From Rhodamnia argentea (Eukaryota > Streptophyta > Magnoliopsida > Myrtales > Myrtaceae): a stretch of DNA of 64,000 nucleotides. Positions 14,101 to 26,574 of this stretch are shown here, piece by piece (positions within the stretch are counted from its first letter, which is position 1; every line of letters starts with the position of its first letter). A program made the position numbers and the translations under genes. The DNA is taken from positions 1,612,001-1,676,000 of the forward strand of contig NC_063157.1 in the NCBI RefSeq assembly GCF_020921035.1, written 5' to 3'. A model generated the notes under the pieces. That model saw only the letters and a list, made by a program, of their open reading frames with translations, was not told the origin of the DNA and made no database searches.

Positions 14101-15083
14101 GCAGAAGACTGGTAATCTGACATCACATACTGGACTTCTTATTGATGATTTGCTTGGAGATGACATGGGCTCTGGTGGGAACACAAGTGATATAAAAACT
14201 AATGATGATCCTTTTGCCGATGTCTTGTTCCATACTGTTAAGGGTGGTGAACCTGCAGATGACATTTTTGCCGGTATGTCTGTTAGTGATAAGAATGACG
14301 TTAAAGGAGATCCTACGAGGGCAAACGGATATGGATCTGAGTTGATTGATATTTTTCAACCCAGTTCCGGAGATTCTCAAGGAAACGAAAATTGTGTCAA
14401 TGATATAATGGCTGGCTTGTCCATTAATGGTAATGGTTCCAATATTCAGGAGAATGCAACCATATCTGGGGCTGCTTTGCTAGATGTTATGTCAGTCAGT
14501 GAGAGCTATCCTGCTCATCAATCTTCTAATGGTGCTGTAAGCAATGTGCTTAATTCCCAAAACACAGTGATGGGTGGAAATCTTATGTTTCCTTCTAACG
14601 GCATGCCAAATAATGTACCACCAGGCATGTTGTTCAATATGCCGTCTCAGTCCTTAGGTTACAGCAACATGGCAAATATGTTTGTTGCTCAGCAGCAATA
14701 TCTGGCAACCATGTCAAACTTGCAACACCTAGGAAACCTTAATTCTCAGAATGGTGGCATTGCTTATGTTGCTGGAGATAAAGGTAGTCATCCGTCTCCT
14801 TTTCCTGATATATTCCAGCCGAACTTTTTGAATCAGGCTCCGACTACGGTGATGAACAATACCAAGAAAGAGGACACCAGAGCATTTGATTTCATCTCTG
14901 TAAGTCCCGACTTTCAAACATCAAGTGATTTCACTCTTTGCATACATGGTTGTTGCTGGCTTTCTGTTGTTCGTCATTGATGAACTCGGATAGGAAATGC
15001 TGTCACGATTAGTACTCACTTTGACTGCCATTGTGTTGCAGGACCATCTTGCTGCTTCTCGTGATCCAAAGAGGGTGGTTTAG
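11112..15083 (+). CDS. MTV1: ENTH/VHS-domain vesicle adaptor, MTV1 type, 5 exons, 704 aa
   Basis: Exons: 11112-11318, 12316-13062, 13401-13556, 13937-14899, 15042-15083; total 2115 nt, all in phase with GT-AG introns. The N-terminal 125 residues form an ENTH/VHS helical solenoid (start M-D-S-S-R-R-A-V-E-S-Y-W). A second helical block spans about 235-330. The C-terminal half is disordered and Asn/Ser/Gly-rich, with acidic short motifs such as L-L-I-D-D-L-L-G-D and D-P-F-A-D-V of the kind that bind clathrin or adaptor ears. The Arabidopsis protein (about 690 aa) is an epsin-like factor at the trans-Golgi network needed for transport to the vacuole; the role here is inferred from that. The last exon codes for only 13 residues plus stop and ends in a basic K-R-V-V tail. 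The first ATG with a family-matching N-terminus is used. Confidence 0.93.
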
Positions 15084-16328
15084 ATCTTTTCAGCTCATGA
15101 TTTACTTTTTAAGTGGTATACAATTATAGCAAGTCAACACAAACAAAGAAACAGATGCTTGGAATGAAGATGGTTCCTGCATTAAACATTGGGCGAGAAA
15201 AGCAGGGGCCATCATCCCTCAAAGCTGCTGCTCATTGGGGAGTGCAATATTCATGCTCGTGATTATGAAGACCAGATTAGAGAGTGGATGTGGATTTTGT
15301 CTGTTTTCAAAGCTGTAATGTTGTTAATAATTGCAGCTTCATTTATACGGCATAATCAGCAAGTGAATTGTTTTATTTATCTCCTTCACTTCGGCTTTCT
15401 TTTATCTCCCCTTTTTGGTCTTCTCTGTACCTTTTTTTCTTCCTTCTTGATTTCTTGTATCATCTTCAGAATTGCGGTTTATGTAATTTGAGTATGGCAG
15501 TCAATAAAAACATCATCTCATCCTTGATCACTTCTCTTTATTCACACCTGTGGTTCCATGTTAGACCAGAACATATCCAGAGTTTAGTTGCAACCATCTT
15601 TTCGATTGCTTGAAAATGTAGACTTGTTCTTCATAACGAGAATTACAGGGTTACGCTTACTACCTTTTACTTGTGAAACTTCCAATGTCTAAATCTTTTG
15701 GTTTATTATCACAATATGTCACGTTTCCTTTGTGGGTACGATGGGCTGAGATCTCATTTATTCATCATTAGTATATTGACATTGGCATCTGAAAAGTGTT
15801 TTGACCGTATCTTTCCTGTCCGTAGCAATCTTTTGTGGTGCATCCATGAACATGTTTGTTCATGCAAGGTTGCACCTGTTCAAACAAAAGTCGGGTTGTT
15901 TCTGGAAATATGCCAATGGTGAGATTATAATCCTGTGATAAGATATGATTCTCCCAATCTTGATGCAAAAGACTCTTATGTCGAAATTGCATATTCTCTG
16001 TTTGGGATGTCCAAGAGAGTAAAAACCCTCCAATATCTGCTGGTAACAATGGCCCATACGTAGAGGGTACCACAATGGACAAGGAGGTACACTGGAACAT
16101 TGTCCATGTTTTGTATCTTCTGTTTGCCTCCAATTAAAGAACAAAACAAGAACTCATCATTCAACCTTTGGATCCCAGCTCTGCAGTATACAGACACAAT
16201 CACCGAAAAAGCAACAACAGAAAAAGAGAAAAGGAGAGTTAAGAATACAAAATCTCTTCCCAGATGATGGATCACTCAAACTGTTCAAGGTTGCTGCCTA
16301 GACTGTTTGAGTGAGCAGCGTTGCTTGC
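15084..16328. other. Convergent 3' flanks of MTV1 and NUP35
   Basis: The two genes converge here. No coding sequence was recognised; ORFs on both strands are short and lack family features. The left part (to about 15,550) is the likely MTV1 3' UTR with a T-rich stretch. The right part (about 15,900-16,328) is the likely NUP35 3' UTR. Confidence 0.5.
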
Positions 16329-18778
16329 CTAAACCCCAAACATCAAATCCATAATTTTGGAAACCACAGACTTGGCAGGAGAAGCAATGGCACCTCCTGA
16401 CTGATTCTTGCTAGAAGTGCCATTTTGGAGATAGTATGGATGAGGAGATGATCTACGAGGAACCAAATCTGTACTCCTGGTTGGTGGAGGCAAAGGCATG
16501 AAGCCTTGATTGTTGAGTCGCTCATTCAGAGCTTGCCGTTGCATAGGATCGATGGGCTTCACACCAACAATAAGTATACCGTTTATTTGCATCCCATTCT
16601 TGTTGAGTGCCTTCTGAGCATCAGCACGGTTCTGCACAGGAGAGAAGTAATCATTACAAGTGCAATAAAAACGTCATCGACAGTGCTGCCAAATACATGA
16701 GAAGTTGATAGGGAAACCAACCTGATAAAGAATATGCATCCAGTTTGCATCTCTTGGCCCAGGAATATGTTTCAATACTACACCGCATTTTTCAAACTCT
16801 CTTAGAACTAAATTGGTATCACCTGGAGAAAATCTGGAGATGAAAATATCACTTAATATAATGGACCCAAGAATACGCTTTAAGAAAACGAAAGAGGAAA
16901 CTCAAGACCACTAGATTTCAAGCAATATGCTACTAGCGTTTGAAGCGCATGCATAACAATTTCATCATGAAAGTTTCCAGCAAAATGCAGGGACATAGCC
17001 TGATTGCTACCATCCACAATAAATCTCAATTATCCGAAGCAAGTACCGAGGATTGCAACTTGAACCAACAGTAATCACGAAACAGATTAAAATTGATTCT
17101 CAGATCATGCACATGCACAAGTCACCACATGGAACAATCCCAAATCTGGAGTCTCATTGGTATCTTCTTTAGCAATTCCTTTGTATTCGTATTCCAGCAG
17201 TCCCAAACACAAACAAGCTCTCCTACCTTCTCAAGACTTCCACACTTTATGGGTTCTCATTGATCTTTACTTTAAACGTCAGAATCCATGCAGTACATTG
17301 ATGTACAAATGATGATAGCATCTACCTACATATACAGTACTTTCTATTCTCTTTGCCCCACTTACTTTGAGAAAGCTCGCAAAAAGATTCTAGTTCCGAC
17401 TTATCTCATTTTTACTGTTATAGCATTCTAGCAGCCATTGTCAGTCTCATCTGCACTTTGGCAACCCAATAACACCTGCAGTCTCTGCTGGTTGAACAGA
17501 AACATCATACGCATCTCAGTTAAGACCACCCTTTGAGCTGTTGCAGTTTACGCTCAGTTCGATATTTCAAGTAAGATACCAGAAAAGGGATATAAGTGTA
17601 TTATGCCATTTATTCATAGACGGCAACTAATGGAGCAGTTTGCCTAAAACATCTACTCTACTCATGGCAACAAACCTAGCGAACATGCTTGACAATGCAA
17701 TAATACCTTGGAGACATTATCTGACAGTTACTAGTAACTACTCTTGGATGGTGCGAAAAAAAATGAATTTCAAGATTGCAAGCTAGAGAAAATGAAATTC
17801 TCGAAGGAGTTTCTGGATATTGGAAATGAATCATGTACAAAGATTGGCAAAAGGATCTGATGGGTGCATAAAAATGGGGGAATGGTAATTAAATAAAAGC
17901 CAAAGCCCACATATAATTCGAGTAAATGCAAAAAGTAACGCAGCAACACTCACCAGATCATTTATCAAGATGGAACTAAGAATTCAAAACTACTTCAAAT
18001 CCATTTCTAGTGTCATTCACCATCAGGTTCTCAAAACGAGGCAATTATAGCACATAAAGACAGATAAGACTGATAAACAGCAGCAAGCCACAACATGATT
18101 AAGCAACTGTAAGGAAGATGTGGTATTCAAAGACAAAAATCAAGACAGTACTCCAATTCCTAGAACTGAAATGAAATTTATTCATAAAAGAAGGAAATGA
18201 GAACATTACCCATAGACAGTAACCCATTCTTCCTCGTCGAGGTTACCCGCAGGCAAGCAATTTCTCTGCATCTCTGGCCTAGCAACTTCCCTTGGAGGTG
18301 GAAGAGTGATAAGTGCACTATGCTGAACAACACCCTCAACTGGTGAACCTTTTCCCTTATCCTCCGGCTCACTAGGACTCTTTGCAGGCGACCACCAATT
18401 CAAATTCCCTGAACCCTGTTGGTTTTGCTGCCCACTCTTAAGAGCATACGAAGTGCTTGCCTCAGATTTATTTTTAAGAGTGGAGAAATCCCGGCCAGAG
18501 CTCTGAGCTGGGGTTCTTGGGTCCGACTTGATCTCTGGGGACATTGGATAGTCAGGAATGCCAGATTCTGGCGAGAAATCAGAGCGATCTTCCAAGGTGT
18601 AAATGGGAGGTGGCGGAAGATCTGAAGCCCCGAAATTTTCTCGCCAAAGAGCGGACACTGCAGCAGCCTGGCCAGGGCTCGAAAACTTTCCCCTCCTGGA
18701 AGAAACAGGAGTCGCCAAATCTTGGAAAAATAATGACCGTCCACCTGACCTAGGAGTTCTCTGCACCGTATTGCTCAT
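16329..18778 (-). CDS. NUP35: Nucleoporin NUP35 (Nup53/MPPN family), 3 exons, 327 aa
   Basis: Exons in transcript order: 18778-18210, 16833-16722, 16631-16329 (984 nt, phases match, GT-AG). The intron between exons 1 and 2 is long (1376 bp). The N-terminal 180 residues are Ser/Pro-rich and disordered, starting M-S-N-T-V-Q-R-T-P-R-S-G-G. The MPPN/RRM-like fold covers about 183-265, including F-S-P-G-D-T and the segment G-P-R-D-A-N-W-M. The C-terminus ends S-K-I-M-D-L-M-F-G-V, the short amphipathic helix that lets this family touch the nuclear membrane. NUP35 links inner-ring nucleoporins to the pore membrane. Length matches the Arabidopsis protein (about 329 aa). A 5' UTR intron is likely, with a donor near 19,233 (CAG/GTAACC on the minus strand). 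Confidence 0.93.
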
Positions 18779-19400
18779 TTTATGGTGCCTCTAGGAATTT
18801 TCCTGAGCATCACCAGCAAGTTTTTCAGTCCCCTGTCTAGCTTGCATCCCAGAATACCAAAAAGAAATTACCGACAAGAACAAGAACACTACTACATTAA
18901 CTCCACGCATGAGAGCTATGGTCTAGAATCTTGTTATTGCCAAACAAAAAATGTAAAAAAGTTAGGGTCTCTTGAATTGAGGATACTTCACTTCACTCGC
19001 TGAAATGGATCGTTTTTTGGGAACGATCGGCATCTTCCCACGAAAATGTTACACAATACGAAAAGATCAAACTCGGCTTATGAAAGCAACCAGACAGTAG
19101 CTGATATATGTTCCGACTCGCAATCTAAAGAACGTACGACGAATCATCACTCATAGTCCTTACACTGCACCACAGACGAGCAACAACGACCGTGCACATG
19201 TGTTATCAGAAGGAAGCGACGGCCAGGGTTACCTGAATTGCTCGTTAGGCTGCGATATGGGCCGCCGGAGCGGCGCTCTCCGGCGATCCTCTCGTCGGGA
19301 GGAGAGAAGGGATTCGAAACCCTAGCGCAAGGAAGAGGACGACGCGTTCAGACTTCAGACGCAAGTTCCTTCTTATTCTTTCATTTGAAAAAAAAAGCGG
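18779..19400 (-). promoter_or_regulatory. NUP35 5' UTR (with probable intron) and promoter
   Basis: Upstream of the NUP35 start on the minus strand there is a good donor (CAG/GTAACC near 19,233). The exon-like GC-rich stretch before it, 19,234-19,320, looks like transcribed leader with an AGGGTTT telo-box-like word near 19,318. The exact acceptor before the start codon is uncertain. Confidence 0.4.
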
Positions 19401-20065
19401 GCCCATTTTTTACTAGGAATTTAAAGGAAAAATCACGAGTTATTTCTAATTAACTGCTTATTCTTTTAAATCTTGTCCGAACAAAACATTCAAATTTTCA
19501 TAAATTCTCTAATCAAGTTTTTTCGCCACCAAATTCCGCGAAATTCAATTGAAATAACCTCGTAATATAACATGAATAAAATTTTTCCCAATTGTAGCGT
19601 CCACGTAAGCGTCGAAATTGACTAAATTTCGTACATTATACTTCAAAAATTCCTTTAACATCTAAATTTTTCCGCACACCTCACGATGGATTTCACCTTT
19701 TTTATATGCTTTGTACCTTGGCGTCATCCGGCGGTTATATTAGTTGAATATAGATTAAAACAATTTTCTCCATCGACATCGGCCCTTTTAGCCATAAAAC
19801 AAAAGCTCAAATTTTGACAATATGGACATGGCCAAAAAAAAAAAAAAATTGGTTAGGAAAAATAACCATTTTGTTCATATTAAAAAGTCGATAAGTACAT
19901 CAAGTGAGCTTCTGAAGCACTTGGGCTTTTACTACCAAATGTGCATCGTCTGGAAACATAGACATGTCGAACAAGAGCCTCGTTACATACAAGACACTCC
20001 TTATTATTCAAGTACAGAAATGGCTGATGGAGGAGAAAGGAGGAGGAGGAGGCTGTTCGGGTGCA

Positions 20066-21026
20066 TCAGAATGGTGCTGAAACAGGCTCTTTGAGCTCGG
20101 GTTGGTCCGGAGATTCGCCCAACCCCGACGCGCACGAGCACTGGCAAGGTTTCTCGATGCATTCCGCCCGTTGCTTTTGTGACTCGATCGGCTCGCCGCC
20201 GACTTCCTCTCCGTGCTCGGCCGAACGCCCAGCGTCCTTTGTGGGGTTGGTCAGCTTCAGTCCCTACAAGGGTCGAGCATTTCGCGTTAATTCAATTGGA
20301 TGAGATTTCAGCATAAAAGTCCTAATGCCAGTCGCCGACTCGTACAAACATTCTGTTTTGAAACCGACAGTTGGAATGCTCCTCATCACCTTTTAGAGTA
20401 AGTATTTAATGAGTATAACATGGATGCTAAACTGAATCTGAACCGTTGAATATGGTAATTCCTCGTAATTCTCACCGTATGTAACGATACAGATTTCATT
20501 TAGTACATACAACGCATTTACGGGACATTTTCTTCCGCATTTGGTGCTAGATTGGGTACATTGGTTTAGAGTTCGAGACTTGCCTCGGTGAATATGGATG
20601 TGGCTTTATTTGGTTCCATCTTTTGAATTACGTCTTCGGCAACTTCCTGCTCAATAGAAAGAAGAAAGCCATCAAAGACTGTACTTCTTTTCAAACACAA
20701 GAAGACATCTAATGAATGTTACTAAACCCTAGACAGACACATGATTCTTTATGCAAGAGGATTATCTCGATCTATGCGAGTTCGGCTCGGTCGGCACTCG
20801 AGTTCTCTCTATAGGGGCTCCCGCACAAAGCGTATTAGCTCGAATCTCGAACGATAGGCGCGAGAGTTTGCACGAGCTGCCGAACAAGCACGTACATGTG
20901 ATGAAGTGAACTCGAACCGGAAAGACACAGAAAGAGAGAGAGAGAGAGAAGTACCCGGGCATGGATGAGCTGGCCTTGACGCAGGGTGCGGGGCTCCATC
21001 TCAATGGGGCAACAAGTGCTAGCCAT
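20066..21026 (-). CDS. Small plant-specific protein of unknown function, 3 exons, 110 aa
   Basis: Transcript-order exons: 21026-20955, 20646-20584, 20263-20066 (72 + 63 + 198 nt), all phase 0. Exon 1 codes for M-A-S-T-C-C-P-I-E-M-E-P-R-T-L then R-Q-G-Q-L-I-H-A-R. Exon 2 starts E-V-A-E-D-V-I-Q-K-M-E-P. Exon 3 is hydrophilic with a Cys cluster (C-Q-C-S-C) and ends K-E-P-V-S-A-P-F. Both introns end in AG; intron 1 has a GT donor and intron 2 a GC donor (GAG/GCAAGT). The N- and C-terminal words resemble short uncharacterised dicot proteins I have seen, but I cannot name one. There is no signal peptide or membrane segment, so it is probably cytosolic or nuclear. The splicing model rests on clean phase and sensible protein on both sides of each junction. 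Confidence 0.75.
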
Positions 21027-21160
21027 ATCGGCAAGATCACAAGCCGGCGGAGGATCTCAGTTGGCATCAATGGCGGGTCGCTACATCCCATCACACACCC
21101 GACGACGTCGCCTCGTCTCCTTCAAAACCCTAGAGGCTTGCAAACTATATATAGGACTTG
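21027..21160 (-). promoter_or_regulatory. Core promoter and leader of the 110-aa gene: TATA box plus overlapping upstream ORF
   Basis: On the minus strand a TATA box, CTATATATAG, lies at 21145-21154, so transcription should start near 21,115-21,125. The leader then holds an upstream ATG at 21091 in good context (G at -3 and +4) that opens a 51-codon frame in a different phase from the main ORF. This frame runs past the main start at 21026, crosses the first splice junction and stops in exon 2. Confidence 0.55.
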
Positions 21161-21599
21161 CTGCAATGAGTTCTTAGGGTCGATACGATGATTTCTATTT
21201 GCCGACGTTCACGGGGCCGATTTGACTTTAGGCGACGAGAAAATATGAGGTTGAGGAGCCGATGTGAACTGGCCGGTCACTCGCATCCCGTGCCCTCTCT
21301 TTGCGCCTCTCTCAAGCCACTCCCATCTTCTTCACCATCGTTTTCATTGACCCCGGTGAAGGGTCATAGCCCGTGAAGTTACTCATCCCACACCATGCCT
21401 TGGACAAAAAAACTTGCAAGTAGTCAATAATGTCCTATACATCGCTTACGTGCCGAATGGATGATTGTTTGTTCGGTCCGAACTAGGTCGTTAGCGATGA
21501 GACACGCTCTTTTTTGAATTGCAATATCGGGGCATATAACATCACTACTCAATGAAGTCCACCAAACGAGAAGAGGAACGTACAAAGGGAGTTGTTACC

Positions 21600-23165
21600 A
21601 TGATAGTCCGACAATAGTGTCGGTTATTTACGACCACACAATGTCCCAATTAATGATTATGTTATGCAAACACGCGGTGATGGTATGTTAATCTACGGTT
21701 GAGATTGTTTCCGTTCCTAATAGTACTGTTAGGAAAATATTTCTCATATAAAAATACTTTAATCCAAGAGATGAAATCTCATATGTTACTAATCAAAACA
21801 CTCAAGAAGGCCTTTGGTTTTTTTTTGGGGGGTGGTTGGGGGTTGGGGGGTGGTTCCATAGACACTTGACTTGAAACAAACCTCCAAGCTAAGCAACTTT
21901 CAAGACACTTCTATCTTTAGAAGTTGTTAGCCCGACAATATGACGGTATTGTCGGTTATGTCTAACTATATGATTTCTCAATCAATTAGCGTTTTATGCA
22001 AAATACGCGGTGATGGTGTGTGGATTTACGATTGATATTATACCGTTCCCGACAATAATGCCGGAAAAGCATTTCCCTTTATCTTTTGTTTTCCAAGACA
22101 AGACCAACATTTCCTAAACAGAAAGCGACTCTCTACTAAAGTGACTCTACAAACAAAACACGATGCATATCCTTCCAAATAGGAATTGCTAAATCCATGG
22201 GTATATCATGAAGTTACAAAGATTATATGTTACGCAATTATAAGGTGGTACTAATCAAAACACTCAAGACGGCTTTGGGGGAGGGGGTGTCCACAGGCAC
22301 TTGACTTGAAACAACCCTCCAAGCTAAGCAACTTCCAAGACACTTGACTTGACACAACTCTCTAAGTTAAGCAACTTCCAAGACACTTCTATTTTTAGAA
22401 GTTGCTAGCCCGACAATCGAACAGTATTGTCGGTTATTTCTAACTATATGATTTCTCAATCAATTAGCGCTTTATGCAAAATACGTGGTGATAGTGTGGG
22501 GATTTACAATTGAAATTATACCGTTCTCGACAATAATGCCAGGAAAGCATTTCCCTTTATCTTTTGTTTTCCAAGATAAGACCAACATTTCCTAAACAGA
22601 ACGCGACTCTCTACTAAAGTGACTCTACAAACAAAACACGATGCATATCCTTCCAAATAGGAATTGCTAAATCCATGGGTATATCATGAAGTTACAAAGA
22701 TTATATGTTACGCAATTATAAGGTGGTACTAATCAAAACACTCAAGAAGGCTTTGGGGGAGGGGGTGTCCACAGACACTTGACTTGAAACAACCCTCCAA
22801 GCTAAGCAACTTCCAAGACACTTCTATCTTTAGAAGTTGTTAGCCCGATAGTTTAACAGATCTGTCGGTTATTCCTAACTATATGATTTCTCAATTAATT
22901 AGCGTTTTATGCAAAATACGCGATGATGGTGTGTGGATTTACGATTATGATTATACCGTTCCCAACAATAATGCCAGGAAAGCATTTCCCTTTATCTTTT
23001 GTTTTTCAAGACAAGACCAACATTTCCTAAGCAGAGCACGACTCTCTCCTCAAATGACTCTACAAACAAAACATAATGCATATCCTTCCAACTAGGAATT
23101 GCTAAATCCACGGTATGAAGTTACAAAGATTATATGTCACGCAATTATAAGGTGGTGCTAAATGA
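21600..23165 (+). repeat. Tandem repeat array, about 4 units of 330-480 bp with hairpin
   Basis: Unit starts are marked by a CCCGACAATA-like word followed by the inverted word TATTGTCGG: near 21,607 (shorter, divergent), 21,931, 22,409 and 22,843. The last three units are near-identical over long stretches (for example the block reading TTATGCAAAATACG and the block CTCTACAAACAAAACACGATG). The second interval is longer because a 45-bp piece with ACTTGACTTG is duplicated. In the 21,931 unit the hairpin stem is a perfect 9 bp (21932-21940 with 21947-21955). No coding sequence. Confidence 0.85.
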
Positions 23166-23974
23166 AAGGACCTTACTAAGAGACTCATTCTCGGGTAAAC
23201 CGATCAGCACTTCATAATTTGACCAGATCTTCTTGTTTTCTCCTTCTGGTATTGATTCATTGCGTGGAGAGAGAACACAAAATAGCTGGCTAGTCCATAA
23301 GCAGCAATTGTGCATAGAGGTGGTCAAAGGAAGCGAAATGCACTTTGACTGATTCCAAGGTGGTCAAAACACACCGCAAATCGATAAGACTAGACAAAAG
23401 GAATATCAAGGGAAGCCAACGAGATAACTAACACTGTAGCCCCAACTGGCTTTTGGCTTAGCCATGTGCTTCTCCAGCTTAATCTTGAGGTGTTTGCTCA
23501 ACTTATCTTTTCAACTTCTCACTAGCTTATCGGATTCTTTCCTAACACGTGCGCGCCCACACGCAGCCTGCGTAAAATTTAAAAACTTTTGCGAACCCTA
23601 TCTTCTGCAATGCGTCGCCTCTCCGGATTCCCTTTCTTTTGACAAAAAAAACTACAGCAAATAATTGTAAGTTTATTGGCAATCATGTACCTAAATTTGA
23701 AGGCGGACTATATAGGAATTGGGCAGAATGGATTGATGATTTTCCACCCACTCCCACCAGGAGAACCTAATCCTATGTGCAAAGTTTATCTGCGTGCACA
23801 GCCCACGTGAAAGGGAGGACAGTGAATGGGCTCGTATGGGTCTGCAACTTTTTCCCAAGCCAATTGTCATATTATTGTAATCTTCTGGGGCCAAAATCAT
23901 AAATAATGAAAAGCAAAAGTATAGACAAGGAATTAGGGCATTGGCCATTCATGTCTCTCAGACATTACTTGCCC

Positions 23975-24165
23975 TTTACAATTACAACCATTTTAGTATT
24001 AGGAAAATACTTCATCGACACTCTTGTCGGATACAGCACAATCTCAATCGTACATCCACACACCATCATTGCCTGTTTTGCATAAAGCACTCATTGATTG
24101 ATTGATCGTGTGATCGTAAATAACCGATCGTACCGTCTGAATGTCAGGCTAGCTAGCAACTTCCT
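23975..24165 (-). repeat. Inverted partial copy of the 21.6-23.2 kb tandem unit
   Basis: Read on the minus strand, this segment gives GAAGTTGCTAGC, a diverged hairpin, GGTTATTTACGATCACA, TTTATGCAAAACAGGC and TGATGGTGTGTGGATG. These match in order the first half of the array units, especially the divergent first unit. It faces the array about 800 bp away. Confidence 0.7.
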
Positions 24166-26570
24166 TAGTATTATATTTCTTTCTTCTGTACTCTTCAACT
24201 TCCTGCATATGCTCATTCCCGTGGATGCTCAACACCCCCATCAAAGTCTCCATGTGGGTGTTCTTTTCACGTCTCATTTACAGCTGTCTCTCTCCATCTT
24301 TCCCATCTTTTGCTTCCTTTTGGACTTTACAACTTATTTGGATCTCATCTTGATCCTTTCGTTTTTTCTGATTGAGGAAACCCTAGCAAGTTCTTTTCTT
24401 TATTCTCTTGTTTTTTTTTTTCTAGGGATATGCAAAATAATGTTTTATTTCTCTAGAAAAAAATGCTCATTGCTTAGATATTCTCCCTTTTAGCAAGATT
24501 TAACAAAAAAGGCTTATGTTCTTCCAGAATAGGCATATATAATTTTATCGGCCTTTTAGTTTGCATAACTTACGAGGAGAAGTTGCTGTCACAAAGAACG
24601 GAACATGTATCATGTGCGTAGCCCTAGTATTTCATTAAAAATCGGGGAAAAACGTGTATAATTTCTTCACAAATGGCACGACTAGACGAATCAAGGTTTT
24701 GAATATCATGTAGCAATCGAGTCATTCTGTATGTATATTTGAAGCAAAATGAATAAAAATATATCGGGGAAATTATTAAGTAAACCGTAACATCTCGACC
24801 TTTTTTTTTTATCAACTTCTCCATGAAACCCACCTTTTGAAATTGTGTTATTGTCAATTGAATTTAAGAGCTTCTTACAAAATGCACATATGTTGTGATT
24901 CCATCTTTGAATTAGAAACTTCTCTTGTAGATAGAATGCTCGGAGTTAATGGCCCACCAGGCCAATGGCTCAAATAAATACCATATGCTCATCCCCACCC
25001 CCCTCTTCCAATCCTCCATCAGATGCCAATGAGAAGTTCCCCATCACCAATGACTAAGTAACTAAAAAAAGAAGAGACTCCTATCAATAAGAATAAAAGC
25101 AAAACATCTGAAAAAATTAGAAGGAAGATTAAGCTTTATTTGGCAAAAAAACAAGAAAGGGAAAAGAGAACGCAATTATATCATCGAGTGCAAAGAAGAA
25201 AAGGGGGGGACAATACAAGAATCATTGCATTTTCTGAAAAAAAAAAGCCAACATGGATGATAGAGAGACAGATAGACAACAACTCCATGGTTCTCTGTCT
25301 ATTTTGTTGATGAGAACGTGTCTGAAGCAGAGCTGCAAGACAAAAGTAAAGAAGCAGCCATGCATGTCGACTAGCAAAAATTTTAAGTACGTACTGCCGG
25401 AAGTCCACCATCTCATGATCTCTCCCCGAACCATAAGTCTATGCATGGGAACATGTACCTTGTTAATAAGTGTCTGCTTTTCTGGCTTTCTTTTGTTTTT
25501 TAAAGAAGGCATTCTTGTTCTTGATAATTACACTTTAGGGTCGAAATTGTGGGTGCATGATTCATACTCCCCATCGACAGGAAAGCATGGGGTCCCATGA
25601 ATAGCTACTGCTATATATAATCACTTTCTCTTATAATTGAGAGTTGTAACAAAGAGGTGTAATATGCTAATTATAGTGGAATCATCTGCTGCATGTAACC
25701 CTATTTTAAAGGTGAACCAAGATAAAACATTGTGTTTCAATTTCTCTTTCTTGTGTCTACTCTTTACTTCAAGGTGGTTTGTACGCCTAATCCTAACAAA
25801 AATTCCCTGATCTACCATTCGAATATGAGTAGCATCATGGGCCCTCATCCCATCCGACCAATTGCATTGGCCTTTATCCGAATCGCAACCTTGATTAGAA
25901 AAATTGATGTTGACAATAAGAAATGTTTGTTAGAAATTAAACTTTGAAGAGTAATAGCACACTCTATTTAAGGAATTATTTGTCCCATAACGTTGCTAAT
26001 GATTACTAGCAAAAATCCTCCACATACAGTAAAGTTTCGGAATAAGAATATCATATAGCAATTATGATTTTTTTTCAAGAACTCTTAAAAGAAAACAATG
26101 GAAAAGATAGTCGTATCTCTTTCGAAAGAAAAACGAAAATGTAAGTTGAAGTAAGCGAATAGTGAACAGGAGCATTTAATGTATAATAGCTAAAAGAATA
26201 CAATTTTTGGGTCTAAATAGAATACAATTCTTCGTGTCTAAAAACTGTAAATTTCGAACAAAATTTTTCATGTCCGAAAAACTGTTAATTTTGATACAAC
26301 TCTTCATGTCCAAAAACTATCATGCTTGAAAAATTGAAACATTTTAAAGTTGTAAGTGCGCCTAATAAAAATTAATAAATAATTGTAACTCCTTTATGAC
26401 TATTTCACTAGCACACACCAATTACTTTATAACTATTAAATTAGAAACTTGATAAATAAATAAAATAATCCTTGATTAGAGTTAATTGTAATTCACAGCC
26501 GAGCAAGCGTATCAAGAGATGAGTGCGCTTAATAATCACGTGCCTGTCACGAGTACCATAGGGTCTAGCT
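24166..26570. other. Intergenic, AT-rich, no gene recognised
   Basis: ORFs here are short, overlap on both strands and carry no family motif. There are poly-T/poly-A runs near 24,411, 24,800 and 25,232. No RNA gene was recognised by eye. Confidence 0.5.
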
Positions 26571-26574
26571 CACT

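Noticed and set aside
21600-23165. CRISPR-like array
   Set aside because: The repeats are 330-480 bp units in a plant genome, not short repeats with unique spacers, and no cas genes are present.
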